This document shows positions 1 to 9,239 of a DNA stretch of 64,000 nucleotides, one piece after another (within the stretch, counting starts at the first letter, position 1; the number at the start of each line of letters is the position of its first letter). The DNA comes from Marinilabiliaceae bacterium JC017 (GTDB taxonomy: Bacteria; Bacteroidota; Bacteroidia; Bacteroidales; Marinilabiliaceae). The notes beneath the pieces were generated by a model that did no database searches, had not been told where the DNA came from, and was given only the letters and a program-made list of their open reading frames with translations. The stretch lies in NCBI GenBank assembly GCA_004296775.1, contig RHGE01000007.1, positions 44,774-108,773 of the forward strand, given 5' to 3'. The position numbers were made by a program, and so were the translations under genes.

Positions 1-132
1 ACAAGCAACGCCAGAATACTCACACTATCCGACTAACACTCAACCCTTCCAGGTATTATGCAATCCTGTTAATTAAACAACTATTTGATAAAGAACAATC
101 CGTGAACTAACAACCTTTTAAAAAAACAAAAA
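1..132. other. Window edge, gene content undecided
   Basis: Two plus-strand frames enter from the left edge and stop at about 76 and 110, so the tail of a rightward gene may lie here, but neither short peptide is recognisable. The two-sided terminator that follows would suit convergent genes. No confident call is possible. Confidence 0.2.
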
Positions 133-167
133 AAAAAGCCTGGTTATTCAAATTAAACCAGGCTTCT
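133..167 (-). terminator. Rho-independent terminator of mrp-nifU operon
   Basis: A 10-bp perfect stem AAGCCTGGTT/AACCAGGCTT with a short AT-rich loop is followed, on the minus strand, by about ten T residues. It lies 20 bp past the nifU-like stop codon. The A/T-rich flanks would let it act on both strands. Confidence 0.85.
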
Positions 168-187
168 ATATTTAATACAATACACTG

Positions 188-433
188 TTATTCCACAGCA
201 ATTACTTCAACAACTTCAGGTACTGATTTCTTTATTACCATTTCAACACCTCCCTTAAGCGTTTGCATACTCAAAGGACAATTATGACATGATCCTTGCA
301 GCTTTACTTTCACCACCATCTCATCGGTAATATCAACCAACGAAATATCACCCCCATCTGCCTGTAAATACGGACGAACCGAACCAAGAGCAGCTTCAAT
401 GGACTTTTGTATCCTCAATTTATCAGCTTCCAT
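188..433 (-). CDS. NifU-like C-terminal domain Fe-S scaffold protein
   Basis: A small stand-alone NifU C-terminal (Nfu-type) domain of 81 residues. The motif YLQADGGDI (22-30) and the cysteine pair CHNC (49-52) are the usual features; the cysteines bind a [4Fe-4S] cluster for transfer to apoproteins in the cytoplasm. I chose the ATG at 433, which lies 7 bp after the mrp stop codon; a longer reading from 502 would overlap mrp by about 60 bp and adds residues that are not NifU-like. Pairing with the Mrp carrier ATPase suggests an Fe-S delivery operon. Family call is secure; its client proteins are unknown. Confidence 0.9.
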   Translation of the reverse strand: MEADKLRIQKSIEAALGSVRPYLQADGGDISLVDITDEMVVKVKLQGSCHNCPLSMQTLKGGVEMVIKKSVPEVVEVIAVE

Positions 434-440
434 AGCAGAC

Positions 441-1550
441 CTATTTATTTCTAATCTCAACGATTTTTGTTTCAGCCAACGATTCATTTCGTTTTTCAGC
501 ACTGTTCACAACACCTTTAGCTAATTCAGAAAAAGCAATGCCCATTATACTTGCATCATTTAAAGCTGCAGGTTCCCCATTGTCACCTCCTTCACGGATA
601 CTTTGTACAATCGGGATTTGTCCTAATAAAGGTACATCCAAAGATTCAGCTAATTTTTTACCCCCATCTTTTCCAAACAGGTAGTATTTATTCTCAGGCA
701 ACTCTGCAGGTGTAAACCATGCCATGTTTTCAACTAATCCCAGTACAGGCACATTAATCTGTTTCCCTCGAAACATACTTACACCCTTAATTGCATCAGC
801 CAAAGCCACATCCTGAGGTGTTGTAACAATCACAACTCCATTTACCGCAACAGATTGCACTAACGTCAAGTGTATATCACTTGTTCCGGGAGGTAAATCA
901 ATTAATAAATAATCTAACGCCCCCCATTTTCCATCATTAATTAATTGTTTGAGAGCTCCTGTAGCCATAGCTCCTCGCCAAACCAAAGCATCTTCCGGAT
1001 TAACGAAATACCCAATACTCAGTAATTTAACACCATACTTTTCAATCGGTACAATTTTATCCTTGCCATCTACTTTTTCTAATACAGGCCGGGCATCTTC
1101 AGTTTTAAACATTTTAGGCATTGAAGGCCCGTAAATATCTGCATCGAGCAGACCAACGGAATAACCGGCATTAGCAAGTGCCACTGCCAAATTTGAAGTT
1201 ATTGTAGATTTCCCTACTCCCCCTTTTCCTGAAGCAACAGCAATCACATTCTTAACTTCACTTAAAGGATTCACGGGTGCAGCTTTGATCTTCGGTTTTA
1301 CTTTCACATAAATATTTCCTTCAATTTCTGCATCCGCTCCCACATAACTCTTGACAGCCTGAACACATGCTTTTTTCAAGGATCCCACAAGAGGATCATT
1401 TGCCCTGTCGAACAACAAACTAAAACTGATTCGTTTTCCTTCAATGCGAATGTCATCCTCAACCATTCCAAGCTCTACAATATCTTTACCTTTTCCCGGA
1501 TGTTTCACATGTTTGAGGGCATCCAAAATTAACTTCGGATAGTAACTCAT
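441..1550 (-). CDS. mrp: Mrp/ApbC family Fe-S carrier P-loop ATPase
   Basis: A 369-residue cytosolic ATPase of the Mrp/NBP35 family that carries Fe-S clusters to target proteins. The N-terminal ~90 residues form a MIP18/DUF59-like domain, followed by a deviant Walker A motif SGKGGVGKST (108-116), LLDADIYGPS and LIDLPPGTSD. The ENMAWF region, where E. coli-type Mrp proteins carry a CxxC pair, has no cysteines; from memory this is usual in Bacteroidota, so cluster binding must use other residues or the NifU-like partner encoded directly downstream. The start ATG follows a TATCTTTG promoter-like box by 36 bp. Confidence 0.95.
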   Translation of the reverse strand: MSYYPKLILDALKHVKHPGKGKDIVELGMVEDDIRIEGKRISFSLLFDRANDPLVGSLKKACVQAVKSYVGADAEIEGNIYVKVKPKIKAAPVNPLSEVKNVIAVASGKGGVGKSTITSNLAVALANAGYSVGLLDADIYGPSMPKMFKTEDARPVLEKVDGKDKIVPIEKYGVKLLSIGYFVNPEDALVWRGAMATGALKQLINDGKWGALDYLLIDLPPGTSDIHLTLVQSVAVNGVVIVTTPQDVALADAIKGVSMFRGKQINVPVLGLVENMAWFTPAELPENKYYLFGKDGGKKLAESLDVPLLGQIPIVQSIREGGDNGEPAALNDASIMGIAFSELAKGVVNSAEKRNESLAETKIVEIRNK

Positions 1551-1586
1551 TGCTAATATTTATTTAAACCTACTAAAAATAACACT

Positions 1587-1594
1587 CAAAGATA
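1587..1594 (-). promoter_or_regulatory. Bacteroidota -7 box upstream of mrp
   Basis: TATCTTTG on the minus strand matches the TAnnTTTG -7 consensus of the Bacteroidota primary sigma factor and lies 36 bp before the mrp ATG. No clear -33 TTG partner is visible, so this is a plausible but unproven promoter. Confidence 0.45.
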
Positions 1595-1689
1595 CAAAAA
1601 ATGAGGTAATGCATATCCTAATCCAGCTCTTTGCAAGGATCCAAAAAAACTTTTCAAAGTCTATAATTTGATCTTCCTCTACTTCAACG

Positions 1690-1832
1690 CCTTCATTATC
1701 CAACAATCCATTCATGGTATTTTCTCCAGAAAATAAATATTTCCAGACAACGCCTCTTTCTCATTAACAATTCGATGGACTATATCCAATGCGTTATTTA
1801 TCCAACAATTCATTGTCTAACCAAGCATACTT
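1690..1832. repeat. Degenerate ~20-21 bp phased repeats (weak)
   Basis: Within the 400-bp gap between mrp and trmB, TTATCCAACAATCCATT near 1696 recurs as TTATCCAACAATTCATT near 1798, and the intervening sequence can be cut into about five blocks of 20-21 bp sharing a CCAACAATTC-like core (for example TTAACAATTCGATGG, TATCCAATGCG). The blocks are strongly diverged. Nothing else in 1551-1953 is recognisable. This is the weakest of the phased arrays in the window. Confidence 0.4.
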
Positions 1833-1953
1833 GCAGATTGATTTACCCCAATAAACTAACCTATGGCTCCGTAACTTGTTACTCGTCTATAAGGTATTTT
1901 TTACGATCTCTAAAACACTTTAAAAATCTACTACTATAATGTTTTTTAACCAA

Positions 1954-2739
1954 TCATTTGCCTTTCCTTCGGGCATCAGCATGTTTATCAAATGCTTCAC
2001 GTTTTTTCACACCACGGCCGGCACTATGGTAATCGTCGAATTCAAATTCCACCTCAGGCTCTGCTATTTCGCCTGCCACAGGCAAATGAAACTTCAGGTA
2101 CTTTATGGGCAAACCATGATCCAACCATTTAGTTTCGTAATAAGTTTGTATGGATAGAATTTCGTCTTGATAATCTGATTTATATAAATCCTGAACATTA
2201 ACCATCACACAAAAGGCATTTTCTTTAACCAATTCATTAGTGTATTCATACAAAAATGCTGAATCAGTTTTTAGATGGATAATTCCATCTGGCTTAAGAA
2301 ATGTTCTATAAAGATTTAAAAAACGAGAAGAGGTTAAGCGTTTACGAACTTTTTTCATTTGAGGATCAGGAAAAGTTAACCAAATCTCATCGATTTCACC
2401 AAGGGCAAAAAAAGATTGCATCAACTCAATATGCGTCCGGATAAAAGCGACATTATGAAGTCCTTTAGCAACTGCATCAGTCGCCCCCCTATGCATCCTG
2501 GCCCCTTTAATATCGATCCCAATAAAATTTTTTTCAGGAAATAATTCTGCTAAGCCAACGGTATATTCACCTTTTCCACAACCCAACTCAAGTACGATTG
2601 GACGATCATTCTTAAAATACTTTTCGTGCCATTTCCCTTTCAGAATGAAATCCTTACTTTTTACATCTTCAAAGCTTGCCTGAAAAACATGTTCATACGT
2701 GTCCATCTCGGCAAACTTCTTCAATTTATTCTTTCCCAC
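1954..2739 (-). CDS. trmB: tRNA (guanine-N7-)-methyltransferase
   Basis: This 261-residue SAM-dependent enzyme makes m7G46 in the variable loop of tRNAs. The SAM motif VLELGCGKGEY (about 48-58), the acidic GIDIKGARMHRGA segment, and TFPDPQMKK (about 122-130) are characteristic TrmB motifs. The call starts at a GTG; an ATG follows at residue 12. A lysine/arginine-rich C-terminal extension of about 30 residues goes beyond the core enzyme. It is the last gene of the holB-ricT-gldH-trmB run, 8 bp after gldH. Confidence 0.93.
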   Translation of the reverse strand: MGKNKLKKFAEMDTYEHVFQASFEDVKSKDFILKGKWHEKYFKNDRPIVLELGCGKGEYTVGLAELFPEKNFIGIDIKGARMHRGATDAVAKGLHNVAFIRTHIELMQSFFALGEIDEIWLTFPDPQMKKVRKRLTSSRFLNLYRTFLKPDGIIHLKTDSAFLYEYTNELVKENAFCVMVNVQDLYKSDYQDEILSIQTYYETKWLDHGLPIKYLKFHLPVAGEIAEPEVEFEFDDYHSAGRGVKKREAFDKHADARRKGK

Positions 2740-2747
2740 AACTTCAA

Positions 2748-3251
2748 CTAATTATCATCATCGTTAACAACTACTTCTTTCACACACAACCCTATATTAT
2801 GAATTCCATTCAAGTCTTCAATACGCATACCTTGAATTATTCGGAAACTGTATTTCCCAGACTCTACAAATTTCACCTCTCTTTTATACGATTGATTAAC
2901 ATTGAATAAATCACCCCAACCACTTCCTAACCATTTTCCTTGATCATCAGCTAAAATACAATCAAGCGTATCCTGAACCACTACACCGGAAGGTGAAACA
3001 ACCTGAATAAATAACCACAAATTACTATTAGGATAATCCGAACGGTTACGGATTTTAATATCCAAATCATATATGGCCTGAGCATTCCTAATTTCAACAT
3101 TAAAAACTGCCATCGAATCCTTATGCCATCCATCTTTTGGAATTGTCACATACTCATCAAAAACAGTTTTCTTTCCACATGCACAAAACACCAATCCAAC
3201 TAAAGCTAAAAGTATTGTTACTTTACTGTTTCTTTTGATTATTCGATCCAT
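2748..3251 (-). CDS. gldH: GldH family gliding-motility lipoprotein
   Basis: A 167-residue lipoprotein with a short basic n-region, a hydrophobic segment and a lipobox ending at Cys25 (LVFCAC). The body matches the GldH pattern, including VFDEYVTIPKDGWHKD after the lipobox and NSNLWLFIQV in the middle. In Flavobacterium johnsoniae GldH is needed for gliding, but orthologues are kept in many non-gliding Bacteroidia, so motility should not be inferred. I chose the ATG at 3251, which overlaps ricT by 29 bp; a longer reading to 3347 adds a non-signal leader. The position between ricT and trmB is typical. Confidence 0.88.
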   Translation of the reverse strand: MDRIIKRNSKVTILLALVGLVFCACGKKTVFDEYVTIPKDGWHKDSMAVFNVEIRNAQAIYDLDIKIRNRSDYPNSNLWLFIQVVSPSGVVVQDTLDCILADDQGKWLGSGWGDLFNVNQSYKREVKFVESGKYSFRIIQGMRIEDLNGIHNIGLCVKEVVVNDDDN

Positions 3252-4392
3252 TATTATTACGGCGTTTATTATTGGAGCGTCTTCTAGATTTTCCCGATGA
3301 ATTACTTTGTTTTGAACGCTTGTTCCTGGATGGTTTCTTCTCGTCAAATCGAGTAAGACTATCTTGTCCTACGACGTTTTGATAATCCGGCTCAGCCATT
3401 ACCGGCACAGGTTCTTCCAAGGAAATTTTTTCTACTTTTTTCTTTTTGCTATTCAGTTCAATAACTTCTTTCACGCGATCAACTGAAATAGCAACTATAC
3501 TGGCAGGCATATCTTTATCGGCTGAATACCACATGATACGCTTAAAGATATCTGTCTTAAAATGATAATAGTTTCCTTCATCAGACTGCAAAGGTATAGT
3601 GATATCAGGAAAATCTTGCTGGGCATCAATATATGTATCCAATTCATAATTAAGACAGCACTTCAATTTACCACATTGTCCTGCCAGTTTTTGAGGATTC
3701 AGTGATATTTCCTGATAACGCGCAGCATTTGTAGTTACTGACACAAAATTAGTAATCCATGACGAACAACAAAGTTCGCGCCCGCATGGACCGATACCAC
3801 CAATTCGGCCTGCTTCCTGCCGGGCACCAATCTGGCGCATTTCAATCCGCACCTTGAAACGGTCTGCCAACACTTTGATCAACTCACGAAAATCAACCCG
3901 TTCATCAGCGATATAATAAAAAATAGCCTTGGTGCGATCACCCTGGTATTCCACATCTCCGATTTTCATATCCAGTCGCAGCTGTTCCGCAATTTTTCTG
4001 GATTCTAACATTGTTTCATGCTCGAGTTGCTTAGCTTCTTCCCATTTCTCAATATCCGCCGGCTTTGCTTTTCGATAAACACGCTTAAATTCATACGAAT
4101 CAGGCGCAATGTTATTCTTTTTCATTTGTATCAAAACCAATTCTCCGGTAAGAGTTATGGTTCCTATATCGTGACCGGGTAAGGCTTCTACGGCAACAAT
4201 ATCCCCTTTTTCAAGCCGAAGAGCGTTACTATTACGATAGTAACCTTTTCGAGTATTTTTGAATTGTACTTCAACAATATCTGTAGTATTGAAGCTTTCG
4301 GGCAAATCAGCCAGCCAGTCGTAAACATCCAACTTACCACATCGACTGCCACACTCCTTGCACCTCGCTTCATGTATTTGAATTTCTTCCAT
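3223..4392 (-). CDS. ricT: PSP1 domain (RicT-like) protein
   Basis: A 389-residue PSP1-domain protein related to Bacillus RicT/YaaT. It has an N-terminal CxxC...C cluster (RCKECGSRCGK), then GGIGPCGRELCCSSW and QCGKLKCCLNYE in the middle, the cysteine-rich hallmark of the family. In Bacillus RicT acts with RicA and RicF in an Fe-S complex that affects RNA processing; the Bacteroidota role is not established. The C-terminal ~60 residues are basic and low-complexity (Arg/Lys/Asn/Ser), possibly for RNA binding. It is 55 bp downstream of holB and overlaps gldH. Confidence 0.92.
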   Translation of the reverse strand: MEEIQIHEARCKECGSRCGKLDVYDWLADLPESFNTTDIVEVQFKNTRKGYYRNSNALRLEKGDIVAVEALPGHDIGTITLTGELVLIQMKKNNIAPDSYEFKRVYRKAKPADIEKWEEAKQLEHETMLESRKIAEQLRLDMKIGDVEYQGDRTKAIFYYIADERVDFRELIKVLADRFKVRIEMRQIGARQEAGRIGGIGPCGRELCCSSWITNFVSVTTNAARYQEISLNPQKLAGQCGKLKCCLNYELDTYIDAQQDFPDITIPLQSDEGNYYHFKTDIFKRIMWYSADKDMPASIVAISVDRVKEVIELNSKKKKVEKISLEEPVPVMAEPDYQNVVGQDSLTRFDEKKPSRNKRSKQSNSSGKSRRRSNNKRRNNNGSNNQKKQ

Positions 4393-4447
4393 AACTTTTT
4401 AATTAAGGCCCAAGGCCTGATATATATAGTAAATGATCTGACACAAG

Positions 4448-5572
4448 TTATAATTTCAACAACATTATTACCCTTAGCGTCAAATCCATAAATATTATTC
4501 GCCCATTACCGTTTTGCTCTATATGGGCATGAGCCAGACTTAATTCCTCTGCAATTTGCAAAGCATTTCTATCATTTATAAATGGTGCGAAATTTTGCGA
4601 AAAACCTTCTTCATCCGGTGTTAGATAGACTAAATCCGGCTCATGAAGATTCATCACATAGTTCTCACGAATCATTTGCAAACAATAATTCAGGTAGTTT
4701 TTTTGCCGCTCTCTGGGCTGACGCCCCATCTCTTCAACCCAATTCATAAGCTCAAATAACTTACGGCCATAGCAAAGCCTCATGAAACTTACAAAATTTG
4801 AGAAGAAATAGCCGCGCTCCTCACTCTGACTAACTACTTCCATCGCGGTCACATAACTCCCATTTGAAAGCTTTGCCATTTTACCCGCTACGTCATCTGC
4901 CAACCCCTGCTCAACAATAAGAGAATCTTTTATCTCGCTATCGGACAACCGAGGTATTCTTAACTGCTGACACCGACTTGAAATGGTAGGTAATATCTCA
5001 CCAGCATGGTTGGAAACCAGAATAAAAACAGTTCTTTCCGGCGGTTCCTCCAACATTTTCAACAATTTATTTGCTGCTGCTAAATGCATCTTTTCCGGCT
5101 GCCAAATAATCATCACTTTATATTTCCCCTCAAAAGTTTTAAGACTCAACTTTTTGATGATTTCATGGCTTTCCTGAGAATAAATTAATCCCTGGCCCTT
5201 TTCGGCCCCAAGATATTCAAACCACTGATTGCGGTTAAAATACTTTTTATCCAGCACCAAGCTCCGCCATTCAGAAATATAGCTATCACTGACAGGATTA
5301 CTTACTTTGGAAGTTTTTACCACAGGAAATACGAAATGAAGATCGGGGTGAATAAGTTTTGCAAACCTTTTGCAACTACTACATTCTCCACATGCATCAT
5401 CTGGTCCTGGATGTTTACAATTAAGATATTGTGCAAACGCGATGGCTAATAGTAGTTTTCCTGATCCTTCGGGTCCTGCAAATAATTGTGCATGACTCAC
5501 CCGGTCCTCCATTACCATCTTTAGCAAATGTCTTTTAACTGACTGGTGTCCTATTATATCTCGAAATAACAT
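4448..5572 (-). CDS. holB: DNA polymerase III delta' subunit
   Basis: Clamp-loader delta' subunit of 374 residues. The order is FRDIIGHQSVKRHL, a modified P-loop GPEGSGK followed by Leu (the stator subunit need not bind ATP), a four-cysteine zinc module (CKHPGPDDACGECSSC), and the arginine-finger SRC motif in SSRCQQLR. I chose the ATG at 5572; an upstream start six codons earlier adds MNDRLF without support. A TATCTTTG box lies 24 bp upstream. It heads the holB-ricT-gldH-trmB run, a replication/RNA/envelope grouping common in Bacteroidia. Confidence 0.93.
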   Translation of the reverse strand: MLFRDIIGHQSVKRHLLKMVMEDRVSHAQLFAGPEGSGKLLLAIAFAQYLNCKHPGPDDACGECSSCKRFAKLIHPDLHFVFPVVKTSKVSNPVSDSYISEWRSLVLDKKYFNRNQWFEYLGAEKGQGLIYSQESHEIIKKLSLKTFEGKYKVMIIWQPEKMHLAAANKLLKMLEEPPERTVFILVSNHAGEILPTISSRCQQLRIPRLSDSEIKDSLIVEQGLADDVAGKMAKLSNGSYVTAMEVVSQSEERGYFFSNFVSFMRLCYGRKLFELMNWVEEMGRQPRERQKNYLNYCLQMIRENYVMNLHEPDLVYLTPDEEGFSQNFAPFINDRNALQIAEELSLAHAHIEQNGNGRIIFMDLTLRVIMLLKL

Positions 5573-5595
5573 GAATAGCCTATCGTTCAAGACTC

Positions 5596-5603
5596 CAAAG
5601 ATA
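5596..5603 (-). promoter_or_regulatory. Bacteroidota -7 box upstream of holB
   Basis: TATCTTTG (minus strand) matches TAnnTTTG and lies 24 bp before the chosen holB start, giving a short leader. No distinct -33 element is visible. Confidence 0.45.
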
Positions 5604-5720
5604 GCAAATTCATTCGTTGTGAAAAATCATTTTAAATAAGGTACAACCATTGCTTTTATAATTATTTTTTCATTACTGAAGTCCCAAAGAATCGATTAAT
5701 TTTGCCAAAAAAAGAAATAA

Positions 5721-6500
5721 ATGTCCACATTTCTATTTGATAAAATTATTTTTGGCCCGGTCAACAGTCGGCGCCTTGGGGTTTCTCTTGGCATAAACCT
5801 ATTACCTACTGACAGGAAAATTTGTTCCTTTAACTGCATTTATTGCGAATGCGGTTTAAATCCTTCTCAAAACAACTCTAAAAGTAAGCTTCCAACCAGA
5901 AATGAAGTAGCAGTAAAACTTAAATTAAAACTGAAAGAGATGCAATCGGAAGGCGTATTACCTGATGTAATAACCTTTGCCGGTAATGGAGAACCCACCT
6001 TGCACCCCGAGTTTGCAGGCATCATTGATGACACAGTCACTATTCGAAACGAACATTGCCCCAAGGCACGCATTGCAGTCCTGAGTAATGCCTCTCGTCT
6101 GCATAAGGAAGATGTATTTTCTGCCCTACTGAAAATAGATGATAACATTCAAAAACTAGATTCAGGTCTCATTGAAACAATTCAGACACTTGATCGCCCC
6201 AATTATCCCATGAAGCTGAATGATGTAGTAACGCAACTAAAACGCTTTAACGGACAAGTTATCATCCAAACCATGTTTATAAAAGGTGATATTGAAGGCA
6301 CTCACATTGACAACACAACAGAAGAAAATATCGCACCTTGGTTAGAGTTGTTAAAAATAATAAAGCCGGGGCAGGTAATGATCTATACAATAGAACGCGA
6401 TACACCTTTTGATTCATTGCATAAAGTATCCTTAGAGGAATTACAAACGATCGCCACAAGAGTTCGAGCTGCAGGTTTTGACGTAGCTGTTTCAGGTTAA
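5721..6500 (+). CDS. Radical SAM protein
   Basis: A 259-residue radical SAM enzyme with the cluster motif CSFNCIYC (Cys35, Cys39, Cys42) and the GNGEPTLHPEF segment that follows in COG0731-like proteins. The N-terminal FGPVNSRRLGVSLGINLLP is typical of the branch annotated as molybdenum-cofactor or wybutosine-like radical SAM proteins, but no reaction can be assigned. The stop is 10 bp before a glycosyltransferase start, so the two are probably co-transcribed. It lies divergently from holB across a 148-bp promoter region. Confidence 0.88.
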   Translation: MSTFLFDKIIFGPVNSRRLGVSLGINLLPTDRKICSFNCIYCECGLNPSQNNSKSKLPTRNEVAVKLKLKLKEMQSEGVLPDVITFAGNGEPTLHPEFAGIIDDTVTIRNEHCPKARIAVLSNASRLHKEDVFSALLKIDDNIQKLDSGLIETIQTLDRPNYPMKLNDVVTQLKRFNGQVIIQTMFIKGDIEGTHIDNTTEENIAPWLELLKIIKPGQVMIYTIERDTPFDSLHKVSLEELQTIATRVRAAGFDVAVSG

Positions 6501-6509
6501 TGTCTCTAC

Positions 6510-7604
6510 ATGAAAGTCAGTGACCACAAAAACGTACTAGTTACTCCTCTTAACTGGGGACTGGGACATGCCACCCGCATAATCCCGGTTATTAACCAGT
6601 TAATAGCTCTCAACTACACTATTTTTCTAGCAGGTGAAGGCCGGGCATTAAAAGTTCTGGAACAAACATTTCCTGATCTCCCCCTGCTAGATCTACCAGG
6701 ATTTAATGTAAAATACTCAACGTCTACCAACCAGCTTTGGCAACTATTCAAACAAGTTCCTTCATTCCTATTTTGGAAGATGAAGGAAAAAAGAATCACT
6801 AAACACTTGGTAAAAAAATGGGACATCCATTTAATAATCTCCGACAACAGATACGGCGTAAGGGCTAAAAATATACCCTCCATCATCTTAACTCACCAGC
6901 TTTCACCAAAACTAGGGGGCGTATTTGCATTCATGGAAAGACCTGTTTCTTTCATCATTAAACATTGGATTTCAAAATTTCATCAATGCTGGATCCCAGA
7001 CAACAGAAAGCCTCAAAAAAGTCTTGCCGGCGAACTCATCTCTAGCTATGAATTAACTTCCAACAGCCGGAAAATTGGTATTTTATCCCGATGTTACCCG
7101 ATACAAAACAGGGCCAAGGAAACAATCGATATCCTATGCATTGTTTCCGGTCCGGAACCCCAGCGATCACTTTTTGAAGAAATACTAATCAGGAAATTCT
7201 CATCAACCCAATTGAAAATTGCCATTTTAAGAGGAACTCCTGATTCAAGTCTCATCCCCCAAGAGAAAGATAATAACATCGTTTTTTATAACCATTGCAC
7301 GGCGGAAAAACAAAGTCAATTAATTCACCAATCTAAAGTTATCATCTGCAGATCTGGCTATTCCAGCCTCATGGACCTATTTGCAATGGGTCGAAAAGCA
7401 TTACTAATTCCCACACCTGGGCAACCTGAGCAAGAATATCTCGCACGGCACATGCACAAAAATTTTGGCTTTTCATTCACATCTCAAAACAGCTTTCTAT
7501 CCTTAAGCATAGCAGATATTTTATCAACACCATCGAAACAAAAGCACCATTTTGCCAACACTAGTATTAACAGTTCGCTTACCTTACTTCAAACAAAAAG
7601 ATAA
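6510..7604 (+). CDS. Glycosyltransferase (GT-B, MurG/COG1819-like)
   Basis: A 364-residue GT-B type glycosyltransferase. The N-terminal NWGLGHATRIIPVI is the glycine/histidine loop that contacts substrate in this class, and the C-terminal CRSGYSSLMDLFAMGRKALLIPTPGQPEQEYLA is the donor-nucleotide motif seen in MurG and UDP-glycosyltransferases. It has no signal peptide or clear membrane segment, so it probably works on the cytoplasmic face of the membrane. Donor and acceptor cannot be read from sequence. Forms a pair with the radical SAM gene just upstream. Confidence 0.85.
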   Translation: MKVSDHKNVLVTPLNWGLGHATRIIPVINQLIALNYTIFLAGEGRALKVLEQTFPDLPLLDLPGFNVKYSTSTNQLWQLFKQVPSFLFWKMKEKRITKHLVKKWDIHLIISDNRYGVRAKNIPSIILTHQLSPKLGGVFAFMERPVSFIIKHWISKFHQCWIPDNRKPQKSLAGELISSYELTSNSRKIGILSRCYPIQNRAKETIDILCIVSGPEPQRSLFEEILIRKFSSTQLKIAILRGTPDSSLIPQEKDNNIVFYNHCTAEKQSQLIHQSKVIICRSGYSSLMDLFAMGRKALLIPTPGQPEQEYLARHMHKNFGFSFTSQNSFLSLSIADILSTPSKQKHHFANTSINSSLTLLQTKR

Positions 7605-7776
7605 AATCATAACACTCGTCATATCTTTTGATTGTTTCAAATTGAAAAAAAGCCTTTCCGTCAAGAGACAATAACCTCCCAAAGAATTAACAGTATAACG
7701 AATTAGAAAAAGAGAAACCTTCTTTAAACTATTGCGTAACAATCTTACGAATAGTGTCAGATTAAATTTGAGAAAA

Positions 7777-8238
7777 ATGATTTATTTACTAGTTATAGGC
7801 ACTGTTGTTTCAACAACATTATCATTCTGGTTTTATAGAAGAGGCCTTACTTTAGTAGCAGAACAAAAAGCAACTAAGGAACTTGAAAAACGCCTTTTTC
7901 CCAATGGTGAAAAACAACGAAACGATGTGTTAATGACCATGAAAGTCATTACCAACAATCGATTTTCAGTCCCACTAATGCTAGATTATTTCTTTAAGAT
8001 AAAAGGACTTCAGGTAATTAACTTAAACGACCCGGTGAATTTTTGGGTTAAAAAATATTTATTGTCACCCACTAAAATGCGGTTAAATTACTTTGAACAA
8101 GTAAAGTTCTACGAAACCTTTCTTAATTATCCGGAAGTTATAGGGAAAGTGATGTCAAGGAACCGAACCAGTAGAGACATAAACAAACCATCTAAGATTT
8201 ATAACAAAAACTCATCCCTCACTAAAAATTTTGCCTAG
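7777..8238 (+). CDS. Unrecognised membrane-anchored protein
   Basis: I do not recognise this 153-residue product. It begins with a hydrophobic segment (IYLLVIGTVVSTTLSFWF) that should be a single membrane anchor, followed by a soluble basic domain rich in Asn, Lys and aromatic residues, with no Cys pairs or catalytic motif. I chose the ATG at 7777; an upstream TTG at 7732 adds 15 residues. It stands alone between the glycosyltransferase (172 bp) and a terminator. Codon use is AT-rich like its neighbours. Confidence 0.6.
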   Translation: MIYLLVIGTVVSTTLSFWFYRRGLTLVAEQKATKELEKRLFPNGEKQRNDVLMTMKVITNNRFSVPLMLDYFFKIKGLQVINLNDPVNFWVKKYLLSPTKMRLNYFEQVKFYETFLNYPEVIGKVMSRNRTSRDINKPSKIYNKNSSLTKNFA

Positions 8239-8287
8239 AAGCCAATTCGAATGAGGGGACGCTGAGAGAGCAACCAGCGAGAGCGTT

Positions 8288-8312
8288 AAAAACCGGAGCA
8301 ATCCGGTTTTTT
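8288..8312. terminator. Bidirectional terminator between convergent genes
   Basis: AAAAACCGG and CCGGTTTTTT form a 9-bp stem with an AGCAAT loop, with T-rich flanks on both strands. It serves the rightward gene ending at 8238 and overlaps the last codons of the leftward gene that ends at 8311. Confidence 0.8.
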
Positions 8313-9207
8313 ATTTTAATTCAAACGTAAAGGATCCTATATGATTTCCATCCGTGAAAAGATCGGCAGAGTAAATTCCTCCCATTAATTCACCTGCATC
8401 AGCCTTGTAATAAACACAAACATCAACATCTTCCCCGCCATATTCAATCATTCGTTTCGCCGAATAATTTATCTGATCATCTTCAAACTCAAATTTATCA
8501 TCCAAAGAACGCATAAGAAGCGCCTTATCAGGACGCATAATTCGAAGGTATACCGTTTTTTCACCCACTGATGCGGTAATATTTTTCAAAATTGTAAAGC
8601 ACACTCTGATTTTGGAGACTTTTGATGCCTTTCGCGTTTCCTTATCTTTAGAGGTCATCCCAATGGCCTCGAGATTCTTTGTTTCAAGCTTAGAAGCCAC
8701 ATCTACTTTAGCAGCAAGCTTTTGTTTTTGCACCTCCAGTTCTTTATAATTGGTTTGCATATGGGAGACCTTCTGCTGGTACTCTTTATTTTCTTCGGTT
8801 AATTCAATATTCCTCCGATTAAGAGAATCAATTTGCACCACATAATTCTTAAGCACCTTACGCAATGAAGTAAGCTCTTTCCTATATTCACGAATCTTAG
8901 AAGCATTAGTAGCTTTAACAGTTTTCATCTCATCAATGAGCTGTGAAATCTTTTCCCGCTCTTGCTCAAGCATTAGATTCAACGTATCATTATTGGTTCT
9001 TAACGAGTCATAGTCAAGTGCTAAATTCTGAAATTCAAAGGTCAACTCCACCTTATCTTCATTTAATTCCGCGACAATTTCCTTCTTTTCATTGAGTTCT
9101 GAAATTAGAAAAACAACTAATCCAATTACTATCACTCCGAACACAATTAAAATAGTCCAGAGTAACTTATTATTCTGTGGCTTTGTTGTATTTGTGTTGG
9201 CCTCCAT
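8311..9207 (-). CDS. Membrane-anchored coiled-coil protein, function unknown
   Basis: A 298-residue protein with a short cytoplasmic tail, one transmembrane helix (about 15-37), a long heptad-rich coiled coil (about 38-190) and a C-terminal beta-rich domain (about 200-298) with VCVYYKADAGELMGGIY and ending in FTFELK. The layout fits an envelope spacer or scaffold with a terminal binding domain, but I do not know the family function. A TAACTTTG -7 box with a TTGA at suitable -33 spacing lies just upstream. It stands alone, convergent with the 7777 gene. Confidence 0.75.
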   Translation of the reverse strand: MEANTNTTKPQNNKLLWTILIVFGVIVIGLVVFLISELNEKKEIVAELNEDKVELTFEFQNLALDYDSLRTNNDTLNLMLEQEREKISQLIDEMKTVKATNASKIREYRKELTSLRKVLKNYVVQIDSLNRRNIELTEENKEYQQKVSHMQTNYKELEVQKQKLAAKVDVASKLETKNLEAIGMTSKDKETRKASKVSKIRVCFTILKNITASVGEKTVYLRIMRPDKALLMRSLDDKFEFEDDQINYSAKRMIEYGGEDVDVCVYYKADAGELMGGIYSADLFTDGNHIGSFTFELK

Positions 9208-9239
9208 AATCTTATATCTCTTTTTAGTTGTAAGACCGA

